Source: Xanthostigma xanthostigma (lineage: Eukaryota; Arthropoda; Insecta; Raphidioptera; Raphidiidae). From it: a DNA stretch of 64,000 bases. Below are positions 10,621 to 21,732 of the stretch, one piece after another; position 1 is the stretch's first letter; each line of letters opens with the position of its first letter. Under the pieces are notes generated by a model, which saw only the letters and a program-made list of their open reading frames with translations, did not search any database and was not told where the DNA came from. The DNA is taken from contig OY754469.1 of NCBI GenBank assembly GCA_963575645.1, forward strand, positions 39,328,753 to 39,392,752. The letters are read 5' to 3'. Position numbers and translations under genes: made by a program.

Positions 10621-10770
10621 GGCCTGGTCCGGCTTCACCCAGGTGCAATACTCCTCCGTGAAAACTAAAAATTTTCTTTCAGACTAATTTATATCTACAC
10701 CAATCTGTACTAATTATATAATTGTAATAATATTCCAAAATACAAAATGTCAGGGACGGAGTTTTACCGG
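10621..10770 (-). mobile_element. Helitron-like end, degraded
   Basis: GGTCCGGCTTCACCCAGGTG is the complement of a Helitron 3' hairpin region. The expected terminal CTAG is not intact and the rest is unrecognisable. Confidence 0.35.
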
Positions 10771-10775
10771 TAGGG

Positions 10776-10870
10776 GGCCATTCATTAATTACGTACGGGT
10801 ACCTAGGGGAGGGGTCCTCAAAGTCTTTATATGCCCTTATCTCGGGGGGAGGAGAAGCAAAGCCAATCTC
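10776..10870. mobile_element. End of a GGGGGCCATTC miniature element
   Basis: TAGGGGGCCATTCATTAATT followed by ACGTACGGG is a common insect MITE end. The complementary end type (ATTGAATGGCC-like) appears at 43728. Only one end is seen here. Confidence 0.4.
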
Positions 10871-11041
10871 ACGTAATATTTTTTAAGTCGAAATGTGTGA
10901 TTTCTAACATAGAATGATGGATATTTGAGAAAAAAGTGTTGTTAAAAATGTGCATTGCGTATTAAGTTTTCAAAACCTTAAGTGTTCATTTTGACACATT
11001 TTGAAGCTTATAGAAATAATAGTATATTGTGCGACTAGTGA

Positions 11042-11125
11042 GAGAAGGAGAAGATTCCATGAGCGTGAAATTTGCCGCACGAGCGTAGCGAGCGCGGTAA
11101 CACGCAAGTGGAATATTCTCCTTCG
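11042..11125. repeat. Imperfect hairpin
   Basis: GAAGGAGAAGATTCCATGAG and the segment ending GTGGAATATTCTCCTTCG are inverted copies around GTGAAATTTGCCGC / GCGGTAACACGC. Confidence 0.5.
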
Positions 11126-11370
11126 ACAATCTAGTCATCAATCTTCTGGAGTTCACGAGAAGATCCAAACTATTGGAGGACCATCTTTGGATACATTGAT
11201 GCGAGCGGAGTAATTCCTCAGGACAATCTAATCACCAATCTTCTGGAGTTCACGAGAAGATCCAAACTATTGGAGGACCATCTTTGGATACATTGATGAG
11301 AGCGGAGGACAATCTAGTCACCAATCTTCTGGAGTTCATGAGATCCGGACTATTGGAGGACTAGATCCAG
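11125..11370. repeat. Tandem repeat, about 86-97 bp period, 2.6 units
   Basis: GACAATCTAGTCACCAATCT-type units start at 11125, 11222 and 11308 and share CTGGAGTTCACGAGAAGATC. The third unit is shorter. The local reading frame is a product of the repeat, with no known family. Confidence 0.75.
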
Positions 11371-12204
11371 GACAAGGAGGAGCACAAAACTTCTTTTAAG
11401 ATGACGTGCATAACGGGCTATTAAGCCATAACCTTTAATTTATTCATTCATTCAGTGTCCACGATGCACACAGTTCTGTCCAGGTTGGATACTAGTGTTC
11501 ACAGTGGACACAGTTATGTCCGCAGTTACTTCCACGGTGAGCACTATGTCCACGGTGTAAAGGTTCGTATAACGCGTATGATGCCGCGGGTAACGACTAG
11601 TTTTTTTTATATTTTGCAAATGGTTGTTATAGTCTATTAAAGATATTACGAACGTTAATGCAATATCGGAGTCTATGACATCGATAATAAAAAGTGTTTT
11701 TATGTCATCATGGCGTATAAAAACAATTTTATGATCTAATTTAATAATGTCTAGTAGACTATTATGCCCATGGAAAACATAATATTATGTATAATCAAAA
11801 CAATATACCAGCATCGTTTATTAACGACCTTGCGCAGACCAATAAAGTTTTCACGTGTTGGCTAATAAAATAGCATTTCAGTTCTGTAAACATCTTTCAG
11901 AATTGAAGTGCATAGAATGCGTTCCGAAAATAAAACACATCGCGCATATTCCAAATATTTTTTACTTACTCCCCAACCTTATCATTCATTTTTGTAAGCC
12001 CTCTATGCTTACGTTTTTTCGTGTTAAAAATCAATAATTCAATTTTAATAATTCCAGACATTTTTTATATTCTTTCTCCCTCGCCAAACATTTTTGTAAC
12101 TCCCCCTGAGAACATTTTAATAATACATATTTATTTACATTACCAAAAGAAAAATGGATACAAAACGTCACTTACATTTACTTACATCAAGTCGCAAAGA
12201 TCAT
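11371..12204. other. Unassigned sequence
   Basis: A cluster of GTCCAC and CACAGTT.TGTCC-like short repeats lies at 11455-11565. The remainder is AT-rich and unrecognised. Confidence 0.35.
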
Positions 12205-13235
12205 AAGGCACAGATCTAAGGAAATATTGTTTTAATTCTTTTTGGAACTTCTTCGAATTCTTTTCTTTTTTAGTCCTTTCTGGCAGCCTTCCGTAAATTT
12301 TGTAACCTATATATGTAGGGCATTTTTCATAAAATGCAGTTTTATGGCAATATTATTGCTGGGTCGTGTATTATAGTGCCTCAAATTGTAATCTTTATTA
12401 ACGAAATAATTTAATTTGCACATTTCAGTAATAAGTTCATAACCAGAAACCCCGTAGTATGTTAAAATCATATTTTTTTCAAAAACTGGTCAGCAAGAGT
12501 CCATATATTTCAAATTAAATATTGATCTAAAAATTTTCTTCTGAATTTTAAAAACTCTATTTCGGTCTATTGATGAACCCCAGATAATTATATTGTATTT
12601 GATAGTTGTCAAAATAAAAGTAGAGTCTTTTGGTCGTATACATTCTTCAGTTGTCTTATCTGATAATAATAATAATTAAGTTTCTTGCAAATATTATTGA
12701 TCTGCAATACCCATCTAAAGTTTTCATCTGTATACGATTTTTTACTGTATATATTTTCTGTACAGGGCTTCTGATTTTAAACTGAACTGAAGATGTTTTA
12801 TCTAGATTTACAATTAGTTGGTTTTATAAAAATACTCAGCAAATTGAATGGTCACTATTTTGATTTGATTTTCTACTTCGATTATTGTCGAGGCCGCTAT
12901 CAATACGGTAATATCATCAGCATACATAATTAATTTACCTACTGTAATGAAATTTGGCATGCCGTTTATAAAACACAGGAATAATAATGGGCCTAGGTTA
13001 CTACCTTGGGGAACACCTATTGATATATTTTTCTCAGTTGATTTGTAATTTCCAATGTTGATGTACATAAAATGATTTAGTTGATATGATTTTATAAGAT
13101 CATTTACCTGACCTCTTACGCCCATTTCATGAAGTTTCTTCAACAAAAATGAATGATTTACCGTATCGAAAGCGGCAAATCAAAGAATAAACCAACAACA
13201 ATGTTGCCATAATCTAAATTTCTACATACATATTC
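12205..13235 (-). mobile_element. Non-LTR retrotransposon (LINE) 3' fragment
   Basis: Minus-strand reverse-transcriptase remnants appear in order: a DLSKAFDTVNH-like stretch (about 13200-13150, frame-disrupted), GVPQGSNLGPLLFLCFIN (RT motif B region), MYADDITVL (catalytic box). Further downstream, in shifting frames, come IIWGSS-like and NLRHYNTRPS-like pieces typical of the C-terminus of CR1/Jockey-type LINEs. The longest intact piece is 12814-13146. The copy is 5'-truncated, has several frameshifts and stops, and lacks ORF1, endonuclease and a visible poly-A tail. Confidence 0.8.
12814..13146 (-). pseudogene. LINE reverse transcriptase, central domain fragment
   Basis: This 110-residue open stretch holds the conserved GVPQGSNLGPLLF and YADD boxes of non-LTR reverse transcriptases (palm domain). 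It is one open segment of the larger frame-disrupted LINE and not a host gene. Confidence 0.85.
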
Positions 13236-13357
13236 ATTCGATGGCTTTTTTGATAACTTCATGAAATTTAGGTTGTTTACACGTCTATGCGTTTAAGAGA
13301 GAAAAATTCCACGGAAACAAATAAACAACCTAAATTTCATGAAGCTATAAAACCATC
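13236..13357. mobile_element. Small TIR element next to the LINE
   Basis: CGATGGCTTTTTTGATAAC followed by TTCATGAAATTTAGGTTGTT is repeated inverted at 13322-13357 (AACAACCTAAATTTCATGAA and CCATCG). About 120 bp. It abuts the truncated 5' side of the LINE. Confidence 0.6.
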
Positions 13358-13543
13358 GCGTTCATACAGCGGACGTTCTATTGTGTCTGTTGGGATGTTA
13401 CAACCGGAGAAAATGTCTGCCATCATAAATATAGGCTTATAATATTACTATAGATAACATATAAAAATTTCAGGTTTATTAAAATCTGTGTTGTCTGCCG
13501 GCCACTCGCTCTTAGCTATTGCGAGACTTTTACTAAAATTAAC

Positions 13544-14373
13544 CAGGGCTGCCAGATTTCTCTCCTCAGAAATCCGTCGGTAAGGCGAAAAGTGGTGGGG
13601 GAAGTGGTCTGAAAAATCCGTTTCCATCCGTTCGCCCGGTTCACCCATTAATGCAATGAGTGTGAGAGAGATAGAGAGTAAAGTGAAGTATGCGGTACCA
13701 TAAACGACACATCGACGTGTTTCCACCTTCATTATGGCTTTATTATTAACATTATTAAATGAATTTCGTATAAGACGTTGAATTTACTTTTACTTACAAA
13801 CAGACTTTAAATGGAATAGAAATGATTCATTTTTTCACATCCAATGAATCGATTATTTCGTAGATTTTTCACATTTTTATGAAATAAAAATATTATATTG
13901 ACTGTTAGAATGTTGCGATAGTAACAAACGCGGCAGTACAATCAGTTAAATCCTCAATGTGTTCCGTAAATCCGTGTAACTCGAAACACTTGACTCCAGT
14001 TGTGTGAAAAAAACGCATCAGACAAAGATAGCGAGTCGATATTCATCGATATAGGTGTGTGTTTCGCGAACACATTGTTTCATACACTCTCTTATCTTTT
14101 TCTACCCAAATAGAGAGAGGAGTAGGGCAGAGGTAGTGAAAGAAACGTGCTCAGATATGCTCGAATGTGCTAAAAATACCCGAATGTCCCCAAATTATCG
14201 ATTATCGAGTGAAGTTTGAATTTATATGTAGTAAAAAAGGTAAAACATTCGGAAAAGTTAGAAAATCCGTTAAATCCGTTCAGATCATGAAATCCGTTCC
14301 ATTATCCGTTCAAATTTATTTCTACTCGAAAAATCCGTTTGGAACGGAAAAATCCGTTCATCTGGCAGCCTTG
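13544..14373. mobile_element. hAT element, non-autonomous, with AATCCGTT arrays
   Basis: TIRs CAGGGCTGCCAGAT and ATCTGGCAGCCTTG are flanked by perfect 8-bp TSDs AAATTAAC (13536-13543 and 14374-14381). AAATCCGTT or close variants occur at least nine times, clustered at both ends. No transposase; an antisense 94-codon frame crossing the left end is spurious. Confidence 0.88.
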
Positions 14374-14381
14374 AAATTAAC

Positions 14382-14994
14382 CGGTTTATGCTGATCTAGT
14401 GTGCAAAATTCTACCAGGACCGTCTACTAAGGGTTTAGGTGGAAGGGGTGAGCTAGAACGCTCTTGACGATAAATAAAAGTAGCTATACGAATCGAAGAT
14501 CTTCTCGATTACGCAAATGCATATTAAAAGTGTGCATGAAAAGATAAAGACAATAATGATCACGATAAACTTGTACAACTCCCCGAAGACCTTTGCACCC
14601 CATCTCTTTTCATACCTCATCTACTCGCTTTCTTACATGCATTATACGCATATCGTTTAATGTCCGCTTACTAACTGCAATCAGTCTAAACTAAATTTTA
14701 ATGCATGTGACTTTGACTACAACAGTATATTTCATATAATGTATTTGACAGAGACAGATATAGTGCAAACATGGCTGACAATTTTTAATCAGCATTTTCC
14801 CACAATTTTACCTGGAAACACATTTTTTTACCACGTTTTTATTAATTCACTTTTTTGTGTCTCTTGTATGTCTGTCCGAGTGGAACTTTGTAATTGATTT
14901 TTAACTAACTTCCTGATGAGATAGAGATTTGAAATATTTTTAACTCTGAATTAGATGACAATACAAGAAAATACTAAAAGAATTTAAAAAAAAT
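14382..14994. other. Unassigned AT-rich sequence
   Basis: Nothing recognisable beyond simple AT-rich sequence. Confidence 0.35.
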
Positions 14995-15395
14995 TCATAT
15001 ACCACGTTTTTAAAACGAACTAAAAAGTATAAAATAATTTGTTTACATTCAAATTTTTAACTTGTAGGATTTGAAACGAAAAACGTGGGGCGCACGCGAC
15101 AGTTATATAAGAAGTGTAGAGAGTACCTATCAGCTTTTTATTTTTTTTTTATTTTTATTTATTTATTCTTTATTCCTTTAAATGTGTATACATTTTTATC
15201 CGATTACAAAAACGTTAAGAATTTTCCCACCCAACTTGGCAAGCCAGTGCTAGGGTGGGAGCTCAACATGAAAAATCTATTTATGAGATAAAACGAATTA
15301 ATGCGCCCCACGTTTTTTTTTCAACTCCTACAAGTTAAAAATCTGTCTGTAAAGAAATTATTTTTTACTTTTTACTTCGTTTTAAAAAGCGGTAA
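14995..15395. mobile_element. Foldback element with GTGGGGCGC arms
   Basis: Arms of about 100 bp begin ATACCACGTTTTTAAAACGA and end in its approximate complement. The inner landmark GTGGGGCGCA pairs with GCGCCCCACG. AACTAAAAAGTA and GTGGGGCGC are shared with the hairpin elements near 20000 and 28300, suggesting one superfamily. Confidence 0.7.
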
Positions 15396-15582
15396 TTAAA
15401 TTTTATTAAGGATTAAATTTTCGAATAATCAGTTTTTCATATTTACGCCGAATGAATGAAATTGACTACAAAGTAGTCTACTAAAAAAAACATTATTATG
15501 AGTCATCGATCTGAGATTTTTTTAAAAATTATTTTTTCCGTATTAGTACATTTCAAATAAATATTTCTGTACTTAATATTTT

Positions 15583-16233
15583 TGACGTGATAACGTCTTA
15601 TAAATTGATGAATCATCAATCTTATAAATTGATAAAACACCGGCTGCATGCACGAAAAAGTGTAACGTTCCTAAATCCTAACGTTCGTAACGCGGAACGC
15701 GTAACGTTCCGCCTGACCCTGTGCGTGCTTTTTGCTAATTTCTCGCTCAATTTAAATCAGATCGGTTTGAAACCAGTCTTAAACGAAAGAGGAGAACATT
15801 TTACATAGATTTCGTATAACAGAATTTGCCTAAACAGTTTTTTTATACAAATTTATATAGAAAAATAGCTGTATAAATGCAATGTTGTCTAATGCATGGC
15901 GCGACGAGGTCGGTCGTCTTTGTTTGCCGTACATGGAAATTAGAAAATAACGTATGTCTTGAAAACGGCTGCATTTCTAATGTTTAATTCAATTTTTTGA
16001 CATTAGTATTTTGTGAAATGCAACGCCTTCTAAGTTAAGTATTGGAATAACTAATTATTATTAGAACATAATACTTTGACAGTTGCAAACGTCACTTTTG
16101 ACATTTCTTATCATTCCGACACCAAGGATAAGCGGATTGAAACCAAATTTTGGGAGGTTTATGTTATGTATTACGGAATACGTTATCACGTAAAACTATC
16201 GTCCGTAAACCGACTTTACAGACAACCAATTTT
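15583..16233 (+). mobile_element. TTTTGACGTGATAACG element, copy 2 (about 650 bp)
   Basis: It runs from TTTTTGACGTGATAACGTC to GACAACCAATTTTTTTTT. Near each end is ACGTGATAACG or its complement ACGTTATCACGT. The same two ends in the same relation occur at 22302-23129, 38452-39037 and 50284-50425. Reading frames in it recur in the other copies and have no protein-family support. Superfamily undetermined. Confidence 0.72.
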
Positions 16234-16289
16234 TTTTTGTTCTTATCAATCTTCAATTTTTTTTACTAAAAAAAGTGTCTCTAATGCAG

Positions 16290-16620
16290 TAAAGAATACC
16301 CTCAGAATAATAATAATAGGTAGGTACATAAAATATAATCGCCTAAGATGCGACTCGAACCCACGACCCTGCGCTACGCTCCACGCTAGACACTATCGCT
16401 CGATATTACTGTATACCAGTTTCGTATGCGTTCATCAATTAAAAAAAAAACATTATATCATTAAAATTAAATGATTACTTAATTCCAATAAAATCGTTAG
16501 TGTCTTTGAAATTACACGTGTATTCAAAATTTCAACCCAATCGGATAAGTAGAAGTACGTTCAAACCGACTTGCAAGGTTTGTAGCAGACAGACCTGTAT
16601 TTCAATTGCAGCTGAAGATA
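16290..16620 (-). mobile_element. Possible SINE-like segment with tRNA-like B box
   Basis: On the minus strand 16341-16395 reads GGGTCGTGGGTTCGAGTCGC, a good pol III B box in a T-arm. A plausible A box is weak (TAGTGTCTAGCG). The cloverleaf is incomplete, so this is a relic or a SINE head, not a tRNA gene. Confidence 0.4.
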
Positions 16621-17170
16621 GTTCGGCGACCGAAATTTGTACCACACGCTGTTGTGAAATGAAGTTCAGATTGTGCAAACACGAAATCTCATTATTTTGC
16701 TATTTATGTTTTTAAGTGCAAGGCGCAGAACCCCACCGTTTGTTGAATCGAATGCACGCAACCCACGCCTACAGACCAATTCGAAAAGACTTTTCATTAT
16801 TAGTGTATTTGTTTTATACACATTGTATGATTGTATGACACTGCGCCACGTACACCATCGGTGTTGGTCGGATGGCGGAACTCAGAAACTAGAAAGAGGA
16901 ACATAAAATCTTGAAGTCTCACAACAGTTGCGGTTCCTCTAAAAGCTCTGCAGAGCAAAATCTTAGGTACTTCGTAATTTTAGAAAGAAATAAATTTTCC
17001 GTATCATCATCATAATTAATACGCTAAGGTTAAAGATGTTTGCCTCTCTTTTTAGAAAAAACCTCACAATTTCTCCACATAAATTATATATCATTTTACA
17101 GATAATTGCTTGCTCTACTGACATCGACAACTAAAAAATTTATTATTGCTTTTGTTTTTGAAAATTAATT
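16621..17170. other. Unassigned sequence
   Basis: No supported gene. Overlapping short frames at 16500-16906 have no family similarity I can see. Confidence 0.3.
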
Positions 17171-17176
17171 AAAATA

Positions 17177-17395
17177 CAGCAACGCTGAACAACGTCTGCC
17201 ATCTGACGGCTTTAATTTTGAAACAACGTCAACACTTAGATCTGTCATCTGACCTTCATATTGTAATACAACAGACACAATACTGCATACTGCCATCTGA
17301 CGGTTTTAATTTTGAAACAGCGAGCAACGCTGAACAACCTCACAGCAATGCTGCATGATGCCATCTGACGGCTTAGCTCAACGCTTTTGCTAATT
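17177..17395. repeat. Clustered degenerate direct repeats
   Basis: TGCCATCTGACGGCTTTAAT followed by TTTGAAACAACG recurs near 17195, 17288 and 17356, and GCAACGCTGAACAAC at 17178 and 17325. Looks like a decayed tandem array with about a 90-bp period. Confidence 0.55.
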
Positions 17396-17545
17396 CCGCT
17401 TCTATAGGACAATTTTAGTAAAATATTTCTTCGATCTGTCATGCTCCGCCACTGTTTCATTACGAAACACTTGACGTTACTCAAGTTAGTACAATAACTC
17501 TGAAAAGATCGATTGAAACTAAATTTGTATACACGTTGCAACCAA

Positions 17546-17848
17546 TCTATACTAAAAAGCTGAAGAGTTTTTTTGTTTGTTTGGCTGAACGCGCTAATCT
17601 CAGGAACTACTGGTCCGAATTGAAATTTTTTTTTGTTGAATAGCCCATTTATCGAGGAAGGCTATAGGCTATATAGCTGAAAAATGTTGCAAAATGTAAC
17701 TCAAAATTTGTCCGTCCGACAAAAACTTTTGAACGGTAACTTTGATCATCATGTTTGGACACAACATTCATCTCGGTAAACTAAGATGAACGTGTGTACT
17801 CATGTCCCTCCCTCCCATTCGTTCTTTTGCACCCGGCGGGATCGCTAG
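17546..17848 (+). mobile_element. Non-autonomous Helitron (Lep1-like), near full length
   Basis: It starts TCTATACTAAAAAGCTGAAG, contains CGCGCTAATCTCAGGAACTA and the TCGAGGAAGGCTATAGGCTA segment, then ATCTCGGTAAACTAAGATGA, and ends GCACCCGGCGGGATCGCTAG followed by T. The 5' TC and 3' CTAG fit Helitron ends. The terminal hairpin is shortened compared with other copies. Confidence 0.75.
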
Positions 17849-18650
17849 TTTAATATAAGTGAGTGGATAAGGATAGTTTGCGTGATTCGGTAATCCGAAA
17901 TTTTGCATTTTCTTTTTATTTTCAGTTTAATTAATTCAGTTTAACAAGACTAATCGATTTCGCCGTTATTCTTCGATAACAGTTACTGTTATTTTCCAAA
18001 AACGGTTCTTGAACTGTTATTGCTATAACTTCTTAGACCCTACCTTTCAAAGTGTACACAATACATGTATGCATTTAGCACTAAGTATATAAAAAAAAAT
18101 GTTGTAGGATAAATGTTATATGTTGTGCGTTGTACATGCAAGTATATGGATTATGTACATGAATAGAGATAGAATAGCTGCGGCGAAAGATGAAGCCACC
18201 GACGTGAATGCATTGCGCCTGCCTTCTAGCTTGCTATTGGCTGTTTCGGAGATCCATGTGCGTCGAGTGTTTATTTTTATTATTCTACCGCTATAAATGG
18301 ATATGTCGAATTAATTCCACACGTCACTGTTCGCGGGCAAGTAGGCGTTCACTACCATATTATTGATGACGTGCCTGGCTTCAACTCTCACCGCAGGCAC
18401 GATACCAACGTAATATTAAATATAAATTCCCCACATAGCTGTGCATGCACTGATACTACACATATTATAAACCCCAGTGGCTTGAGTTGCACGGTGCAAC
18501 TATCTCATTCTGTGAGTGACTGATTGGATGGTGTCAGTCAATACGGAACAACTTTAGTGAGATTTTACCATTCCAACACAACAAGTGGGAAAAATGCCTA
18601 CTAATTTAGGTCAATATTCACTTTTCAAAATCTTCAGTATAAAATAGTGT
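17849..18650. other. Unassigned sequence, partly GC-richer
   Basis: 18180-18560 is less AT-rich than its surroundings. I see no ORF, tRNA or terminal repeat. Confidence 0.35.
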
Positions 18651-19060
18651 TGATCCAATAGAATGTTACGATGAAGGAAGGTTTTGGTTGAGGATCATAA
18701 ATAAGCTTTACCAATGTTACACTAGTGGCCAACGTTTCGAAAAATTTATTTTCACCTCAGGGCCTCAAGCTGGTCAAATGGTAGTAAATTGTTCTAACTA
18801 ATAATAATCAAAACGTTACAATTTTTTTTTCGTTTTGGGGTCTCCCGAGTTCAAAAAACACATTTTTGGAAAAAGTCTGTGCGTCTGCTTGTCTGTGAAC
18901 CCGATACAGGTCGAACGGATCAGCGGATTGAAACAACATTTTGGGAGAATGTTTGATATGCTAGTATTAAAAGTTCTATTGATTTTGGGGAAAATCGGCG
19001 CATGCGCAGAAGAGATATAGGTCATAACGTTGTTTTTTATACTTTTGAAAACGGTGTATT
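18651..19060. repeat. Two dispersed repeat fragments
   Basis: 18660-18745 (GGTTGAGGATC, AAGCTTTACCA, GGCCAACGTTTCGAAAAAT) resembles 61938-61995 in inverted form. 18820-19060 contains a GGGTCTCCCGAGTTCAAAAA, TGTCTGTGAACCCGATA and CATAACGTTGTTTTTTATAC pattern also seen, in part, at 37810-37960 and 50490-50540. Confidence 0.4.
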
Positions 19061-19150
19061 ATTATTCTATTTATTTTTACAAAAAAAGCTTCACCAATTT
19101 TTTGTTATGTCAAAATATCTGATTATTTGATCTAAATAAATTATTTAAAT

Positions 19151-19426
19151 CAGTGATGCCAAAGACACGGCCCACGGGCCGCATTTGGCCCTCAAGTCAT
19201 GTCAATATGCCACACGACCAGAATCTATCCAGTGACGATTTTAGACACCCGACATAAATGAGCTTATCGAAAACAAGAGACCTCAGGTGTCGGGATCCTC
19301 AAGCTCAAAATAAATAAATAAAGATTTTAATTTAGTATGTGTTTAGTTTTTAATGTAGAGTCTGGCCCACTAACACACCCTAAATCTTATAAAAGGCCCT
19401 TTAGAAAACTCAGTCTGACACCCCTG
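19151..19426. mobile_element. hAT (Charlie-like) miniature element
   Basis: The ends CAGTGATGCCAAAGACACGG and GTCTGACACCCCTG, with the adjacent GGCCCACGGGCCGCATTTGG, match the terminal style of hAT-Charlie-type elements. The flanking 8-bp sequences do not match, so either the TSD has decayed or an end is mis-set. Confidence 0.6.
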
Positions 19427-19639
19427 AAACAGGACAAATGTATGCATGGAAAAATAATATAAAAAAAATTGTTAAACAATGACCTCGTAGCTTTGTAAAA
19501 AAATCAAACGTCTAACTCAGTGCAACAAAAAGTTACGGCCACAATTCGTCTTTGAAAAACGTGCAACAATGAAAGTGTGGAAAGTAAGTGAAAGTGGTGC
19601 CATCCTACGCAATGACTGTGAACTATATTCGCTTATTAC

Positions 19640-20200
19640 ACACTTTATATTAACTTCACTTGTAAGTTTGTATGTATGTATGTTTGTTTGTAACTTTCGT
19701 TTGGACTAAGCAAGTGGCTTATTATTGTTAGTATGTTATGCCACTACCGTAAGAGCAATCGTTGACCAAGCGGTCTAAGGCGCGGGTCTTCGCTGACGTC
19801 AACTCTTGGATTCACCGGTCGTGGGTTCTAATCCCGTCCACGCGGAAATAAAAAATTTGTTTTTTTTCGGCAAATTTTTGACAATATATCGAACTAAAAA
19901 GTGGAAAATAAATATAGTTAAAAAAAAACTAAAAAACACGCTTTATATCGAACTAAAAAGTAAAAAATATTTTTTTTTAAAATAAGCTTAAAACAATAAT
20001 GAATAAAAAATACAAGTATTATTGTGAAAAAAGCATGGGGCGCTTTGTTCCACATTTTCGTACATCGAGCGCCCCACGCTTTTTTCACAATAATACTTGT
20101 ACCTATTTTTTATTCATTATTGTTTTAAGCTTATTTTAAAAAAAATATTTTTTACTTTTTAGTTCGATATAAAGCGTGTGTTTTAGTTTTTTTTAAACTA
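19640..20200 (+). mobile_element. Hairpin element with internal tRNA-like sequence, copy 1
   Basis: The left end ACACTTTATATTAACTTCAC resembles the right end GATATAAAGCGTGT in inverted form. After a GTATGTATGTATGTTTGTTT simple repeat come a tRNA-like region (19758-19843) and then a hairpin (19930-20180) whose centre reads GTGGGGCGC...GCGCCCCACG. Copy 2 at 28120-28695 is the same structure in reverse. Confidence 0.65.
19758..19843 (+). ncRNA. tRNA-like (class II, Leu-like) sequence in hairpin element
   Basis: TGACCAAGCGGTCTAAGGCG is an A box/D arm much like tRNA-Leu, and GGGTTCTAATCCC is a B box/T arm. The spacing (about 43 bases) fits a tRNA with a long variable arm. The anticodon arm and acceptor stem do not pair properly, so a functional tRNA is unlikely; a pol III promoter is possible. 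Confidence 0.6.
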
Positions 20201-21060
20201 TATTTATTTTTTGTTTGAAAAACTGTTGTTTTCTGTACTATCGCAACCTTTTTGTAGTACACTAGCCTCCCCTGTATAATGCATGCTAGTTTTATGTACA
20301 TGTATTTCATATGTATGTATGTGGATCCCTAAGTGCGTTCATTAAATGCTGTCGGTGTATTTGCTTATTAAAGCCCCCACCTCACCGCCCCTCGCTCTAC
20401 GCCGCGCGCGCACAAGCCTCCGGGGATAGGGGAACTACTAACCGTATCGAAAATGTCGATCGCAATTCATTAAGTTAAAAATATCAACGTTTGTATCTCT
20501 CAAATATACAGAAAGTACTTGTTAATGCGACAGCCGACAAGGAATGAATTTTAACGGAATTCCATGAAATTTACAGTTTCTATGAAACTTTTTTTGCACT
20601 ACCCCTATTAAAAAGCTCCTCCTCTACATTGTACAGACATGTAAAGTGACCCATTCCGCACTAGTGCTGTAATGAAAAACTCTCCGCTTTTCGGAATGGC
20701 GTACATTTTCAACGATATCAACAATAGAACGGATATTGATATTTTTGAGGATACTCTAAAAAATTTTACAAGACAAATTTCTATTTTTTTGAAGTGAAAA
20801 TTATATCTTTTCGATTCTCTAAGTTCTATATTATTAAATTATGTTTCTTATTTTATTGCTTTTTTTTCTTTCTTTTATATAATATATAGTTTGTAAAGCA
20901 CAGTGCTGCAAATGTATAATAATTATTGTATAATATTGAGAGCAGGCTTGTTACTGGACACTCATTGTCTGTTAGCCTGCCAGATTTACAAATAAAATAA
21001 AAAAAATAATATAAAATAAAAGTATGCGATCTAAACAATTCAACATTAATTTTCATAAAC
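20200..21060. other. Unassigned; includes a GC-rich patch
   Basis: 20390-20440 is GC-rich (CTCACCGCCCCTCGCTCTAC, then GCCGCGCGCGC). No ORF or RNA gene recognised. Confidence 0.35.
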
Positions 21061-21065
21061 TACCT

Positions 21066-21225
21066 ATGAAAAGTAGCTTTTTTTGGAGTTATGTACAAAA
21101 AATACCATATATAAATCATACATAATGGTATTACGACTTGTGTAAAACTTGCTGACGCTCGTTTTAAACATAATGTCACATCTGGTCGTAATATAACCCA
21201 TTACGACACTTGTGAAAGCGTTGTC
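21066..21225. repeat. Dispersed repeat, uninterrupted copy
   Basis: It has the same landmarks as 53143-53185 plus 53849-53955 (AAAAAATACCATA, ATGGTATTACGAC, CTCGTTTTAAACATAATGTC, CCCATTACGACAC) but no insertion. A third partial copy lies at 29705-29785. Confidence 0.65.
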
Positions 21226-21357
21226 AAAACTCATAATTTGACAATGACCTTAGATTATGATCACACATATTTTTCTATAAGAAAAGGATTATAGAACTTT
21301 AAATCGATTTTACCCGAAAAATAAATGATCTATTAAAATGATATTTTGTTTAAACTG

Positions 21358-21732
21358 TCTACGTTCATGTGTTGATACAGCGCCAGTGCGTTGTGACATA
21401 AATCATTAAGTGCAGTTATATAAATCTGGTTTAACATAAATAACTTTTTGTAAATAATCGTGTGTATATAGTTAATAGACAAGGGTGCTAATAAACTTTA
21501 GTGTGTTCCTGTATTGTAAATATTTTGTGTACATAATTAGTGACTCTATACTCTTCTGTTACTTAGTTTCAATTTTATTATTTGGAACTGTCGTTATTTT
21601 GTTTTGGTTAACGTTATTATTACTGTTACGTAAGTTTGAGAAGTACGCTTTCGTTTGTGTGTAACTATTTTGTTAAACGTTTATTATTGTAAATAAATAA
21701 TTTTCACCACAAACTAGAACAGTTTTGTTACA
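21358..21732 (+). mobile_element. Ty3/gypsy-type LTR fossil, truncated
   Basis: It matches the downstream half of the solo LTRs at 41235-41900 and 45907-46526 (reverse), ending GTTTTGTTACA. It is clearly more diverged than those two, so probably older. No internal retroviral-type region is present. Confidence 0.72.

Noticed and set aside
11125-11370. Possible CRISPR-like or spacer-repeat array
   Set aside because: The units are long, contiguous tandem copies without unique spacers, and the window is eukaryotic.
13448-13732. 94-codon minus-strand frame
   Set aside because: It crosses the left terminus and TSD of the hAT element at 13544, so it cannot be an ancient gene, and it shows no domain.
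15587-15808. Reading frame shared with 38822-39205 (minus), both with an NHQSYKLIKHRLHARKSVTF stretch
   Set aside because: Both are readings of the same end of the TTTTGACGTG mobile element; the stretch has no start context, no splice support and no family similarity.
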